Shown: one piece after another, positions 35,849 through 43,614 of the stretch
Numbering within the stretch: position 1 is the first letter of the stretch
How the letters are laid out: each line of letters begins with the position of its first letter
From: Candidatus Gastranaerophilales bacterium
GTDB lineage: Bacteria > Cyanobacteriota > Vampirovibrionia > Gastranaerophilales > Gastranaerophilaceae
DNA: 48,660 nucleotides
Assembly: GCA_944326915.1 (NCBI GenBank)
Contig: CALVFT010000010.1
Location: forward strand, 1 to 48,660
Direction of reading: 5' to 3'
The notes under the pieces: generated by a model
What the model was told of the DNA's origin: nothing
What the model saw: only the letters and a program-made list of their open reading frames with translations
Database searches by the model: none
Made by a program: the position numbers and the translations under genes

Positions 35849-36193
35849 ATGTCATTAAGAAATGAACGTGTAAGAAAAGAATTAATGAGAGATATTTCTG
35901 ATATTTTAAGAAAAGAAATCAGAGGATTACTTGGAGTGGTTTCTATTATTGATGTAGAGGTTTCTCATGATAATTCCTTTGCAAAAGTTATTTATAGTGT
36001 TCTAGGTTCTGATGAGCAGATTCAAAAAACTAAAGAGATTATTGAAAAAAGTACTCCTAAAATTAGGTATGAAGTTGGGAAAAGAATTCGTTTAAGACTT
36101 ACACCTGAATTGAAGTTTGTATATAGTGATTCAATAGAAAAGGGTTCTAGAGTTACTGAATTAATTGATAAAATTTCCAGAGGAGAATTATAG
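35849..36193 (+). CDS. rbfA: Ribosome-binding factor A
   Basis: Assists late 30S maturation and binds the 5' region of 16S rRNA. SLRNERVRKELMRDISDILR opens the KH-like fold, followed by VSIIDVEVSHDNSFAKVIYSVLG and RIRLRLTPELKFVYSDS, all typical. ATG 35849 is chosen since AAGGTG lies 7 bases upstream; an in-frame ATG at 35834 overlaps the infB stop and lacks a ribosome site. The protein is 114 residues. truB follows after 2 bases. Confidence 0.95.
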   Translation: MSLRNERVRKELMRDISDILRKEIRGLLGVVSIIDVEVSHDNSFAKVIYSVLGSDEQIQKTKEIIEKSTPKIRYEVGKRIRLRLTPELKFVYSDSIEKGSRVTELIDKISRGEL

Positions 36194-36195
36194 TC

Positions 36196-37104
36196 GTGGA
36201 AATTTTAGGGGATGGCGAGAAAGTTGTCCAAGAAAATTCAGTTCCTTCTTTATTTGGTGTTGTAAATGTTTATAAACCTGTTGGTATGACGTCACATGAT
36301 GTTGTATCAAAGTTGCGCAGGGCTACTAAAATTAAGCAGATTGGACATACCGGAACATTAGATCCTTTTGCAGAAGGAGTTTTGCCCATATGTATCGGCA
36401 AGGCTACGCGATTGATAGAATATTTTGAAGACGATAAAGCATATATTGCGACTGTTCAATTTGGGAAAAGTACTACAACTTACGATATTGAAGGCGATGT
36501 AGTAAAAGAGTTTGACAAAAAAGTAAGTTATGAAGATATAGAAAATGCTCTTGAGAATTTTGAAGGTGAAATATTTCAGATTCCTCCGATATATTCTGCA
36601 ATAAAAGTTAATGGGAAAAAGCTATATGATTATGCCAGAAGTGGGCAAAGTGTAAAGATTGAGCCGAGAAAAGTTTTTATTGAAGAGATAAAGTTGCAGA
36701 ATTTTGATGAGTCAAAACAGGTTGCTAAGATTTTGGTAAGATGTTCTAAGGGAACTTATATTAGGTCTATTGCTAATGATTTGGGTGAAATACTCGCTTG
36801 TGGCGGTTATTTGACTAAGCTTGTAAGGATAAAAGCAGGTAGATGTCTTGTTGAAAATTCTGTCAGATTGGAAAATTTGACCAATTTTGAGTCTGTAAAG
36901 TCATCTATTATTAATCCTATTGAGATGTTACCTTTTAAGCAAGTGATAGTTGATGATATGCAACATAAAAAAATTATGCATGGTCAAGCTTTAAAAAACT
37001 TTGGAATAAAGCATGGTGATTTTGTTATTTTGATTTATAATGAGAACGTAAATGCAATTGGAGTTGCAGACGAGGATTTTATAAAGATTAAGAAAGTGTT
37101 TTAG
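36196..37104 (+). CDS. truB: tRNA pseudouridine-55 synthase TruB
   Basis: Converts U55 of the tRNA T-loop to pseudouridine. GVVNVYKPVGMTSHDVVSKL and GHTGTLDPFAEGVLPICIGKATR, with catalytic Asp 56, identify it. IPPIYSAIKVNGKKLYDYAR and CSKGTYIRSIANDLGE are also standard, and a PUA-like C-terminus follows. The start is GTG 36196 after GGAG; 302 residues. It has a 20-residue extension before the core. It continues the translation operon; the next gene starts 4 bases on. Confidence 0.97.
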   Translation: MEILGDGEKVVQENSVPSLFGVVNVYKPVGMTSHDVVSKLRRATKIKQIGHTGTLDPFAEGVLPICIGKATRLIEYFEDDKAYIATVQFGKSTTTYDIEGDVVKEFDKKVSYEDIENALENFEGEIFQIPPIYSAIKVNGKKLYDYARSGQSVKIEPRKVFIEEIKLQNFDESKQVAKILVRCSKGTYIRSIANDLGEILACGGYLTKLVRIKAGRCLVENSVRLENLTNFESVKSSIINPIEMLPFKQVIVDDMQHKKIMHGQALKNFGIKHGDFVILIYNENVNAIGVADEDFIKIKKVF

Positions 37105-37108
37105 ATAT

Positions 37109-37981
37109 ATGAAAAAGTTTATTACTCAAGCTTTGTTTTTATCAGCTCTTATGTTGAGTTCAAGTGGTTATGCTATGGCTTCAGCTTGTAGCTATGTTTG
37201 TCCCGAAAATGTTGAATTGACATCAGCTACATCAAGATTTTTCAGCAATATTACAGGTCAAAATTTTATTGGAGAAAAAGTTGGAGAAAGCTTAATTAAA
37301 AAGGCTCTGAAAAAGAATGCTGATGGTGATTTCAAGGTGACTTTGAATTCATACAGTGTAAGAGACTTGAAAGCCGGTAAATTTAAATCTCTTGATATAA
37401 AAGGTAAAAATATATTAGTAGATGGAATTTATATTTCAGAAGCAGAGATGAGCACTCTTTGTGAATATAACTACATTTCTCAGGATAAAAATGGTGATTA
37501 TCTAGTTATGGAGGATATTCCGGTTGCGATATCTGCTGTGATAACTGAGGATGATTTAAACAAGACTATGATGTCAAAAGATTATCAAAGATTGTTAAAT
37601 GATTTAAATACCTTAGGTGGAGCATTTAATATATTTTCTATAGACTCAACAAAAATAAAAATTAAGGATAACAAGATTTATTATATTGTTAAAATCGCGG
37701 TACCTTTTGTTAGAGCTACTCAAGAGGTTGTGATGAGTGCTAATTTAAAGGTAGTTGATGGTGAAATTAAATTTTCTGATCCGGAATTGTTAAATAATCG
37801 TCATGAAGGGAAAGATTTAAGTAAGCTAGCTAGCATACTTAATTATATAAACCCTCTTGATTTTTCTATGAAAATACTGGAAAATAAAGATGCAGATTTG
37901 AGTATAAGAAATATTTCTATACAGGATGGAAAAATTCTTGTAGACGCAAAGATGTTGATATTGAAAGATGTTAATAAATAA
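37109..37981 (+). CDS. Exported DUF2993/LmeA-like lipid-binding-type protein
   Basis: An N-terminal Sec signal (KKFITQALFLSALMLSSSGYAMA) is followed by a mature part with repeated amphipathic beta strands: SVRDLKAGKFKSLDIKGKNI, FSIDSTKIKIKDNKIYYIVK and LSIRNISIQDGKILVDAKM. This fits the DUF2993/LmeA group of phospholipid-binding BPI-like proteins that is widespread in cyanobacteria and actinobacteria. A role in outer-membrane lipid traffic is inference. It is 290 residues and lies 4 bases after truB, so it is cotranscribed with translation genes. Two early cysteines (ASACSYVCPEN) may form a disulfide. Confidence 0.7.
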   Translation: MKKFITQALFLSALMLSSSGYAMASACSYVCPENVELTSATSRFFSNITGQNFIGEKVGESLIKKALKKNADGDFKVTLNSYSVRDLKAGKFKSLDIKGKNILVDGIYISEAEMSTLCEYNYISQDKNGDYLVMEDIPVAISAVITEDDLNKTMMSKDYQRLLNDLNTLGGAFNIFSIDSTKIKIKDNKIYYIVKIAVPFVRATQEVVMSANLKVVDGEIKFSDPELLNNRHEGKDLSKLASILNYINPLDFSMKILENKDADLSIRNISIQDGKILVDAKMLILKDVNK

Positions 37982-37993
37982 GGAATATGGTCA

Positions 37994-38620
37994 ATGAAAC
38001 AAAATGAAAGAATATTCATAGGTGTCACAGTTGTAATAATGGTTGCTGTATGTGCGTTTTTTGGAATGAAGTATTTGTATCATAGTGATGCAACTGCTAA
38101 TGGGCCATTGTTGCCTGTATCTGAAGAAGAACAGGCTCAGCAAGAAAAAGAAGTAACTCCAGAAACGGCTCCAAAACCTGAACCTGTTGAAAAAGTTTAT
38201 GTTACCGTATATTTTATCGGACAGGATCCTGCATCTAAATCAGAGGTTTACAAAGCTGTTAAAAGAGAGTATGACAAAACTATTGACGGATCTAAAATTA
38301 GGTACGCTGTAAAATCTCTTGTCGCAGGCCCAACATCATATGAAAAATCTAAAGGTGTATATTCTGAAATTCCTTCAGGAACAAATGTTATATCCGTGAA
38401 TGAACAAGCTGATAAAGTTATTGTTAATTTAAATGCTGCATTTGAAGGTGGTGGCGGAACTGATAGTACTTACAAAAGATTATATCAGTTAATAAAAACT
38501 GTTAAAAGAAATACAGATAAACCTGTTTATCTGTATATTGAAGGACAAAAAGCTGATGTAATTGGCGGTGAAGGAATCATGATTACTCAACCTTTGAATG
38601 AAAATTCTTTGGATGGATAG
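37994..38620 (+). CDS. Membrane-anchored GerMN-domain protein
   Basis: A signal anchor (IFIGVTVVIMVAVCAFFGM, about residues 7-25) precedes a Pro/Glu linker and then the GerMN domain: VYVTVYFIGQDP, YAVKSLVAGPTSYEKSKGVY, SEIPSGTNVISVN, VIVNLNAAFEGGGGTDSTYK and RLYQLIKTV. GerMN domains were first seen in spore-germination and lipoprotein contexts but occur widely in non-spore formers, often next to amidases. It is probably periplasmic and envelope-related. 208 residues, 12 bases after the previous gene. No lipobox Cys is present. Confidence 0.85.
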   Translation: MKQNERIFIGVTVVIMVAVCAFFGMKYLYHSDATANGPLLPVSEEEQAQQEKEVTPETAPKPEPVEKVYVTVYFIGQDPASKSEVYKAVKREYDKTIDGSKIRYAVKSLVAGPTSYEKSKGVYSEIPSGTNVISVNEQADKVIVNLNAAFEGGGGTDSTYKRLYQLIKTVKRNTDKPVYLYIEGQKADVIGGEGIMITQPLNENSLDG

Positions 38621-38621
38621 T

Positions 38622-38891
38622 ATGCAAAATAAAGATTTGGAATATTACCTGAATTTAGATTGGACTTTGATAGAAGGTGAGGATTTGGACTTTGAAGGAA
38701 ATCCTTACCATTATATTGAAATAAAAGAAATTCCAAGTTTTGTTTTTTGTGCAAAGACTATAGAAAAAGCTCGTGCAAATTATAAAAAACAATTGGAATT
38801 GACATTGACGGTTATGTTGGAAAGTGGTGAACATATCGTAGAACCTGACGAATTTGAAGATGAACCTGATTGGGAAAGTTTATGCCCGTAA
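38622..38891 (+). CDS. HicB-like protein without a HicA partner
   Basis: The 89 residues follow the partial RNase H-like HicB fold: EYYLNLDWTLIEGEDLDFEG, YHYIEIKEIPSFVFCAKTIE and KARANYKKQLELTLTVMLES, with a GEHIVEPDE end. HicB proteins are antitoxins of HicA mRNA interferases, but no HicA gene adjoins, and there is no C-terminal DNA-binding domain. It starts one base after the GerMN stop. ATG 38622 is the likely start; the frame upstream lies inside the previous gene. It ends the long prfA operon, and the pilin B module begins 25 bases later. Confidence 0.7.
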   Translation: MQNKDLEYYLNLDWTLIEGEDLDFEGNPYHYIEIKEIPSFVFCAKTIEKARANYKKQLELTLTVMLESGEHIVEPDEFEDEPDWESLCP

Positions 38892-38915
38892 GGATTTTTA
38901 TAGAAAGGAGACAAA

Positions 38916-39020
38916 ATGAATTTTAGAAGTATGAATTTCGGGGGGGGGGGCACTTTTTTAAGCTCATTACAAGTTTGTCTATCTCCTTGCAATGAACAAA
39001 AAATTTGTTATAATAGTGAT
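38916..39020 (+). other. In-frame upstream extension of pilin B through the poly-G tract
   Basis: GAAAGGAG precedes ATG 38916. With 11 G (38940-38950) this frame runs without a stop into the pilin ATG at 39021, adding 35 residues including GGGG before the normal start. It could be translated from read-through of the upstream operon. With 10 or 12 G the frame would be broken. Confidence 0.55.
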
Positions 39021-39027
39021 ATGAAAT
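38927..39027 (+). repeat. Pilin 5' module, copy B (11 G)
   Basis: 101 bp identical to 21870-21971 apart from one G fewer. It includes the poly-G run, promoter and first pilin codons. The copies are 17 kb apart in direct orientation, so recombination between them could exchange pilin promoters or delete the region between. Confidence 0.95.
38987..39014 (+). promoter_or_regulatory. Promoter of pilin B (leaderless)
   Basis: TTGCAA (38987-38992), 16 bases and TATAAT (39009-39014); ATG 39021 follows after 6 bases. Confidence 0.7.
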
Positions 39028-39680
39028 ATCACAAACAATTAAGCAAAAAAGGTTTTACACTTGCAGAGGTTTTGATTACATTGGGGATTGTAGGTGTAGT
39101 TGCTGCTATTACTTTGCCATCTATAAGTGCAAAAATTCAAAAAAATATGTTGGTGGAGCAGCTCAAAACTTTTTATTCTTCTTTTACAAATGCAATAAAT
39201 TTATATATGTATAAAGGTGGCTATGAAGATTTTTCTCAGACTATTTTTGCCGATAGTTCTGTTTCTTTTGAAGATAAAAAAGAGCATTTTATATCTGAAG
39301 TTTTAGAAAAAAATCTTCAAGGCAAAAGAACTAATGTAACAATAACAGAGGATTGTTTAAAGGGGGATAAAAGGTGCTTTACTTATTCTTTTGATTATGT
39401 AACATCGAAAGGATCTTTGATAAAATTTGAAAAATCAATGTGGAATTCTTTATTTACAATTTATTTTGATACTAATGGAACCAAAGGTCCTAATCGAGTG
39501 GGATTAGATACGTTTCGTTTCTATTTTTATAATTCTCCAGTCCCTAAACAAGCATATGAAAAATTTAATGATTACGATTGCCCTCAATGTGGAGATTCTT
39601 GTGTTACGACACAAAATTCTCTTACGGGTTATGGTTGCTGGGCTCGTATCATGCGCGAGGGTTGGAAAATTAATTATTAG
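39021..39680 (+). CDS. Type IV pilin-like protein B, 219 residues
   Basis: A basic leader (KYHKQLSKKG) precedes FTLAEVLITLGIVGVVAAITLP, the prepilin cleavage site and assembly helix with Glu at mature position 5. The body has several cysteines (DCLKGDKRCF, YDCPQCGDSC, GYGCWARI), probably disulfide-bonded. It differs from pilin A after the first 40 residues except for general pattern, while the DNA just before and at the start is nearly identical. Its 3' end overlaps the convergent four-domain GntR-type gene by 11 bases. As with pilin A, no assembly genes are near. Confidence 0.9.
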   Translation: MKYHKQLSKKGFTLAEVLITLGIVGVVAAITLPSISAKIQKNMLVEQLKTFYSSFTNAINLYMYKGGYEDFSQTIFADSSVSFEDKKEHFISEVLEKNLQGKRTNVTITEDCLKGDKRCFTYSFDYVTSKGSLIKFEKSMWNSLFTIYFDTNGTKGPNRVGLDTFRFYFYNSPVPKQAYEKFNDYDCPQCGDSCVTTQNSLTGYGCWARIMREGWKINY

Positions 39681-40833
39681 ATTTATATACCTCTGCGTAT
39701 TTAGGATTAACGGCCAGCCATTTGAATGTCTGTTCGTCAGTTTCAGGAATGTCAATTACAAATGTGCCGCCATAACGTCCTCTTGAGAATGCCAGGTATC
39801 CTTCTTTTGCAAGGTTTTGGAAAGCTTTACGGATTGTGTTTGGACTCAAATCCATTTCTTTAGAAAGCTCTATTATTGACGGAAGTTTTTGCCCAATTTG
39901 GTAGTTTTCTGCGATGATTTTTTTGATATGGTTTTGGGTCTTTTCATAATAATAAAAAGCTGTATCTTGAGCTGGTGCAAAAATAGAGGTTTCTTTTTTT
40001 ATTGCAATATTTTTGTCGTAAGGCATTTTGATTACAGTTGTGCCGTAACGACCTCTGCGAGCAAGTAGTATTCCCTCATCAATAAGATTCTTTAGGGCAT
40101 CGTGTATTGTTTTTATGCTTACTTTCAATATTGCAGAAAGTCTGTCATGTGGAGGAATTCTTTCTCCAATTGTAAGATTTGAGTTTATATAATCTTTTAG
40201 GTCTGTTGTTACTTTTTTTACTAATGTATTATCAGTATAATCTTGTTTTATGTCTTCTATTTCAAAGTCTTTGGATTTAAGTATCCAGCCTGATTCATTG
40301 GCATTTTTGAACTTATGTTCAATAATCCCTATTGTGCCTAAGTATTCAAGGGCGAGACGTGTAGTATTTGCAGAACAACCTATTTCTTTTGAAATCGCTC
40401 TTGAAGATGGCAATGGCTGTGAAATTTTGAATTTATGTTTCAGAATATATTTCTTTATTTCTGTAATTGCAAGTTCTCTTTTTGATGTAAGTTTTCTCAA
40501 ACTTGGCTTTGTGTTTGTGTAATCTTTTACCAATGTGCCGATACACTGTTTTGATTCTACATATCCAAGGTCTTCAATATATCTCAAGGAGTTTTGTATA
40601 GTTCCGATACTTACTCCCAAAAGGTATGCAAGTTCAGGCTTTGTAGGAAGCAGGTCGTTTACTTTGATTTTTCCTGATGCCAAATCCTGTTTTAACCAGC
40701 TCATCATCCAGTTTGCAATAGCTATAGCTTTAGACTCTGAAATGTTTTTTAAATCAGGTAAGTCTACTTCTATATTATTTACTTTGATTTGTCTTAAATT
40801 GGACTTTTGAGGAAGGATATAATTTTCTTTCAT
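39670..40833 (-). CDS. Regulator with four tandem GntR-type winged-helix domains
   Basis: Four copies of the GntR helix-turn-helix pattern occur in 387 residues and little else. They are LLPTKPELAYLLGVSIGTIQ with an adjoining LRYIEDLGYVES (about 60-95); PLPSSRAISKEIGCSANTTR (about 140-180); RIPPHDRLSAILKVSIKTIH plus EGILLARRGRYG (about 225-270); and KLPSIIELSKEMDLSPNTIR plus EGYLAFSRGRYGG (about 315-360). There is no UTRA, FCD or aminotransferase ligand domain. ATG 40833 has AAGG 9 bases before it. The gene is tail-to-tail with pilin B, overlapping by 11 bases. Targets are unknown; several tandem half-sites would be expected. Confidence 0.85.
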   Translation of the reverse strand: MKENYILPQKSNLRQIKVNNIEVDLPDLKNISESKAIAIANWMMSWLKQDLASGKIKVNDLLPTKPELAYLLGVSIGTIQNSLRYIEDLGYVESKQCIGTLVKDYTNTKPSLRKLTSKRELAITEIKKYILKHKFKISQPLPSSRAISKEIGCSANTTRLALEYLGTIGIIEHKFKNANESGWILKSKDFEIEDIKQDYTDNTLVKKVTTDLKDYINSNLTIGERIPPHDRLSAILKVSIKTIHDALKNLIDEGILLARRGRYGTTVIKMPYDKNIAIKKETSIFAPAQDTAFYYYEKTQNHIKKIIAENYQIGQKLPSIIELSKEMDLSPNTIRKAFQNLAKEGYLAFSRGRYGGTFVIDIPETDEQTFKWLAVNPKYAEVYKSNN

Positions 40834-40930
40834 ACACACATACCTTATTTTGAACTAATAATACACTATTTATAAAAAAACATCAAATTATTTTTTGCTA
40901 TTTTGTGAAGAAAATTTAATTTAATCAAAA

Positions 40931-40967
40931 TAGAAGCCCCTTTAATTTAAGGGGCTTCTATATTTTT
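40931..40967. terminator. Strong bidirectional terminator
   Basis: TAGAAGCCCCTT (40931-40942), a 6-base loop and AAGGGGCTTCTA (40949-40960), then TATTTTTT. On the minus strand it ends transcription of the ribbon-helix-helix gene before the GntR-type gene. Confidence 0.8.
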
Positions 40968-40985
40968 TCCAAAAACTTTTTTGAG

Positions 40986-41174
40986 CTATTCTAATAAAGA
41001 TTCTAGAATATCAGCATTTCTTGATGCGGTTGTTGATTCTCTAACTTTTTGTTTGTAAATGTAGGTTCTTAGAGCTTCTCTAATTAATTCACTTCTTGAA
41101 CGATTTTCTCCTTCTGCAACTTGATCAATTTTACTCAAAAATTCTTCGGGCATAGAAATTAATACGCGTGCCAT
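40986..41174 (-). CDS. Ribbon-helix-helix (CopG/Arc-type) DNA-binding protein
   Basis: 62 residues: ARVLISMPEEFLSKIDQVAE forms the beta strand and first helix, and GENRSRSELIREALRTYIYK the second helix of the RHH fold. This is the antitoxin/CopG pattern. AAAGGAG lies 5 bases before ATG 41174, which is preferred to 41195. No toxin gene adjoins, so it is either an orphan antitoxin or a free-standing regulator. It is divergent from pyrH and could act on the shared 41175-41413 region. Confidence 0.88.
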   Translation of the reverse strand: MARVLISMPEEFLSKIDQVAEGENRSRSELIREALRTYIYKQKVRESTTASRNADILESLLE

Positions 41175-41365
41175 ATATTCTCCTTTTCTTTTCATTAGAT
41201 GTATTGCTCTGATATTTATATAAAAACAATTTGATTTAAAAAAGTGCTATTTTTTATATAAAAAATATATCCTTATTTTATAAATTCCCACTATGCAAGG
41301 TTTTTTAACTTTATATTCCTGTTTACATTTGTTAATAAATACTATTTTTTAATGTGAAAAATGCC

Positions 41366-41394
41366 TTTACAAGTTATTTCTTTTAAGCTAGGAT
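41366..41394 (+). promoter_or_regulatory. Promoter of pyrH operon
   Basis: TTTACA (41366-41371), 17 bases and TAGGAT (41389-41394), then a Shine-Dalgarno AGAGGG before the ATG. Confidence 0.6.
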
Positions 41395-41413
41395 AAGAAA
41401 AAGAGGGTATCCG

Positions 41414-42142
41414 ATGGAGAAGAAAGACTTGAAATATAAACGAATATTATTGAAAATTAGCGGAGAAGCACTTTTGGGTGATCAACAGTTTGGAATTGAT
41501 TTCAATCCGCTTAAAAGAATCGCTGAAGAGATAAAAGCTGCAAAAGATTTAGGTGCTGAAATCGCTGTGGTAGTTGGTGGCGGTAATATCTTTAGAGGTA
41601 TGAGAAATAGTGCAAAGCTTGGTATGGATCAAGCTTCAGGTGATTATGTAGGTATGCTTGCAACTGTTATGAATGCGGTTGCTTTGCAAAGTGCTTTAAA
41701 TCAGATGAAAGTGCCTTGCAGAATTCAAAGTGCCATAGCTATGAATCAGATTGCAGAGCCTTATATAAGACACAGAGCAATTAGACATTTGGAAAAAGGT
41801 AGAGTTGTTATTTTTGCTGCCGGTACTGGTAATCCATTCTTTACTACTGATACAGCAGCTGCTTTGCGTGCATCAGAAATTAATGCTGAAGCAATGTTGA
41901 TGGCTAAGAATGGTGTTGATGGAGTTTATACTGATGATCCTAAAACTAATCCGAATGCAAAAAAATTAGAAAAAATAGTCTATGATGACATTATTAAAAA
42001 CGGATTAAAGGTTATGGATACATCTGCTTGTGCGTTGTGTAAACAAAATAACATTCCGATTGTTGTTTTCGATTTTGATGCAAAAGACGGTATTGTAGAT
42101 ATTTTGAAAGGTAAAGAAATCGGTACTTATATAAGTTTATAA
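41414..42142 (+). CDS. pyrH: Uridylate kinase (UMP kinase)
   Basis: Phosphorylates UMP to UDP. The 242 residues show YKRILLKISGEALLGDQQFG, VVVGGGNIFRG, MNAVALQSAL and the family's TDTAAALRASEINAEAMLMAKNGVDGVYTDDP. It is a hexameric amino-acid-kinase-fold protein of the bacterial type. First gene of pyrH-frr-cdsA-rnc-rpe. frr follows after 30 bases with its own ribosome site. Confidence 0.98.
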   Translation: MEKKDLKYKRILLKISGEALLGDQQFGIDFNPLKRIAEEIKAAKDLGAEIAVVVGGGNIFRGMRNSAKLGMDQASGDYVGMLATVMNAVALQSALNQMKVPCRIQSAIAMNQIAEPYIRHRAIRHLEKGRVVIFAAGTGNPFFTTDTAAALRASEINAEAMLMAKNGVDGVYTDDPKTNPNAKKLEKIVYDDIIKNGLKVMDTSACALCKQNNIPIVVFDFDAKDGIVDILKGKEIGTYISL

Positions 42143-42172
42143 TGTATTAATGATATAAGAAAGAGGTAAATT

Positions 42173-42739
42173 ATGTCTGAAGCTTTAGAAGAACTATTTA
42201 TGTTCGGCGAAGAAAAAATGGAAAAAGCTATTTTGCAGCTTAAAAAAGAATTCGGTTCTATCCGTTCAGGAAGAGCTAATCCACTTATTTTAGACAAAGT
42301 TGTTGTAGATTATTATGGAGCTCCAACTCCACTAAGACAAATGTCTCAAGTATCTGTACAAGATGGAACTACTTTGGTTATCACTCCATATGACAAGTCA
42401 ATTTTAAAAGAAATCGAAAAAGCTATTATCAAGGCTGAAATTGGCATTACTCCAAACAGTGATGGTATATGTATCAGACTAGCTTTCCCTCCTTTAACAG
42501 AGGAAAGAAGAAAAGAAATATGTAAGGATGTTAAAAAATTGGGTGAAGATTCAAAAGTTGCTGTAAGAAATATCAGACGTGATATGACTGATGATTTGAA
42601 AAAACTTGAAAAATCTGAAAACCTTCCTGAAGATATGGTAAAAGATAATCAAGATAAAATTCAAAAATTGACAGATAAGTATACAGGAATTATTGATTCT
42701 ACAGTTGCAGAAAAAGAAAAAGAGGTTCTTACTGTATAA
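42173..42739 (+). CDS. frr: Ribosome recycling factor
   Basis: Splits post-termination ribosomes with EF-G. It has 188 residues: KMEKAILQLKKEFGSIRSGR, ANPLILDKVVVDYYG, PLRQMSQVSVQDGTTLVITP and IRLAFPPLTEERRKEICKDV are all standard. AAAGAGG precedes the ATG. The stop shares a base with the cdsA start (TAATG). Confidence 0.98.
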   Translation: MSEALEELFMFGEEKMEKAILQLKKEFGSIRSGRANPLILDKVVVDYYGAPTPLRQMSQVSVQDGTTLVITPYDKSILKEIEKAIIKAEIGITPNSDGICIRLAFPPLTEERRKEICKDVKKLGEDSKVAVRNIRRDMTDDLKKLEKSENLPEDMVKDNQDKIQKLTDKYTGIIDSTVAEKEKEVLTV

Positions 42740-43611
42740 TGGAAAAGATATCAGGCTTAAATAATAATGCTACAAGAATGTTGACAGGTTTTATTATGGG
42801 TACCATTACTATGGGCTGCATAATGTATGGTGGTATTGCTCTTTTGATTTTGTTAGCAATAATAATATTTTTTGCATCTAAAGAGTATGTTAAAATTCTT
42901 GAGCATAAGGGATTTTATCCAAGCCTGAAAATTATGATATTAGGTGAAGCTTTACTTGCCGCAATAGCATATTTTCAAAGATTTGATTTAGTTGCAGTAG
43001 CTTTAACATTTGGTTGTATGTGCTCATTTTTATGGGTTCTATTTAGAGGAAGACAACCATATATTGCAAACGTTTCTACAACTCTTTTAGGATTTGTATA
43101 TTGCGGCTGGTTCCCGCTTCATTTATTGTTTTTAAGAAATTTAAGTTCTGAACAGTTTCATGACGGTTTAGGATTTGTGGTTATGATGTTTACATCTATT
43201 TTATTGACTGATATTGGATGTTATTATGCAGGAAGACATTTAGGAAAACATAAGCTTGCTCCTGTAATTAGCCCTAATAAAACAATAGAAGGTTCTATAG
43301 GTGGTGCTATTTGTGCAGTTATTGGTGCCATGATTGTTGGTGCTTTTTTAGGTGTAGAATGGTATCTATCTTTTACAGCAGGTATTTTATGTACTACATT
43401 TGCACAACTTGGTGATTTGTCTGAATCTTTAATAAAAAGAGATGCTGGTGTAAAAGATTCAGGGAATAGTTTGCCTGGCCATGGTGGTTTTTTAGATAGA
43501 ACTGATAGTTTTATTTTCACTATTCCTGTTATGTACTATTTTTGTAAGTTCTTCATTTTTCAGACTGATAATATTGGGCAAATAATCAATTTTATTAAAG
43601 GGCTGTTTTAG
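42739..43611 (+). CDS. cdsA: Phosphatidate cytidylyltransferase
   Basis: Makes CDP-diacylglycerol for phospholipid synthesis. About eight membrane segments occur in 290 residues. The signature near the C-terminus is present: SPNKTIEGSIGGAI and GDLSESLIKRDAGVKDSGNS followed by LPGHGGFLDRTDSF, with the conserved Asp pair. uppS, which often precedes cdsA after frr, is absent here. Translationally coupled to frr by TAATG. Confidence 0.96.
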   Translation: MEKISGLNNNATRMLTGFIMGTITMGCIMYGGIALLILLAIIIFFASKEYVKILEHKGFYPSLKIMILGEALLAAIAYFQRFDLVAVALTFGCMCSFLWVLFRGRQPYIANVSTTLLGFVYCGWFPLHLLFLRNLSSEQFHDGLGFVVMMFTSILLTDIGCYYAGRHLGKHKLAPVISPNKTIEGSIGGAICAVIGAMIVGAFLGVEWYLSFTAGILCTTFAQLGDLSESLIKRDAGVKDSGNSLPGHGGFLDRTDSFIFTIPVMYYFCKFFIFQTDNIGQIINFIKGLF

Positions 43612-43614
43612 GTT

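Noticed and set aside
38780-38992. 70-codon minus-strand frame across the poly-G tract
   Set aside because: It is antisense to the HicB-like gene and the repeat module; the Pro run is just the complement of the G-run.
41249-41275. Another TTTTTATATAAA motif near 41255
   Set aside because: Here it is part of an AT-rich palindrome without the AAGAG part and is not placed as in the two matching sites.
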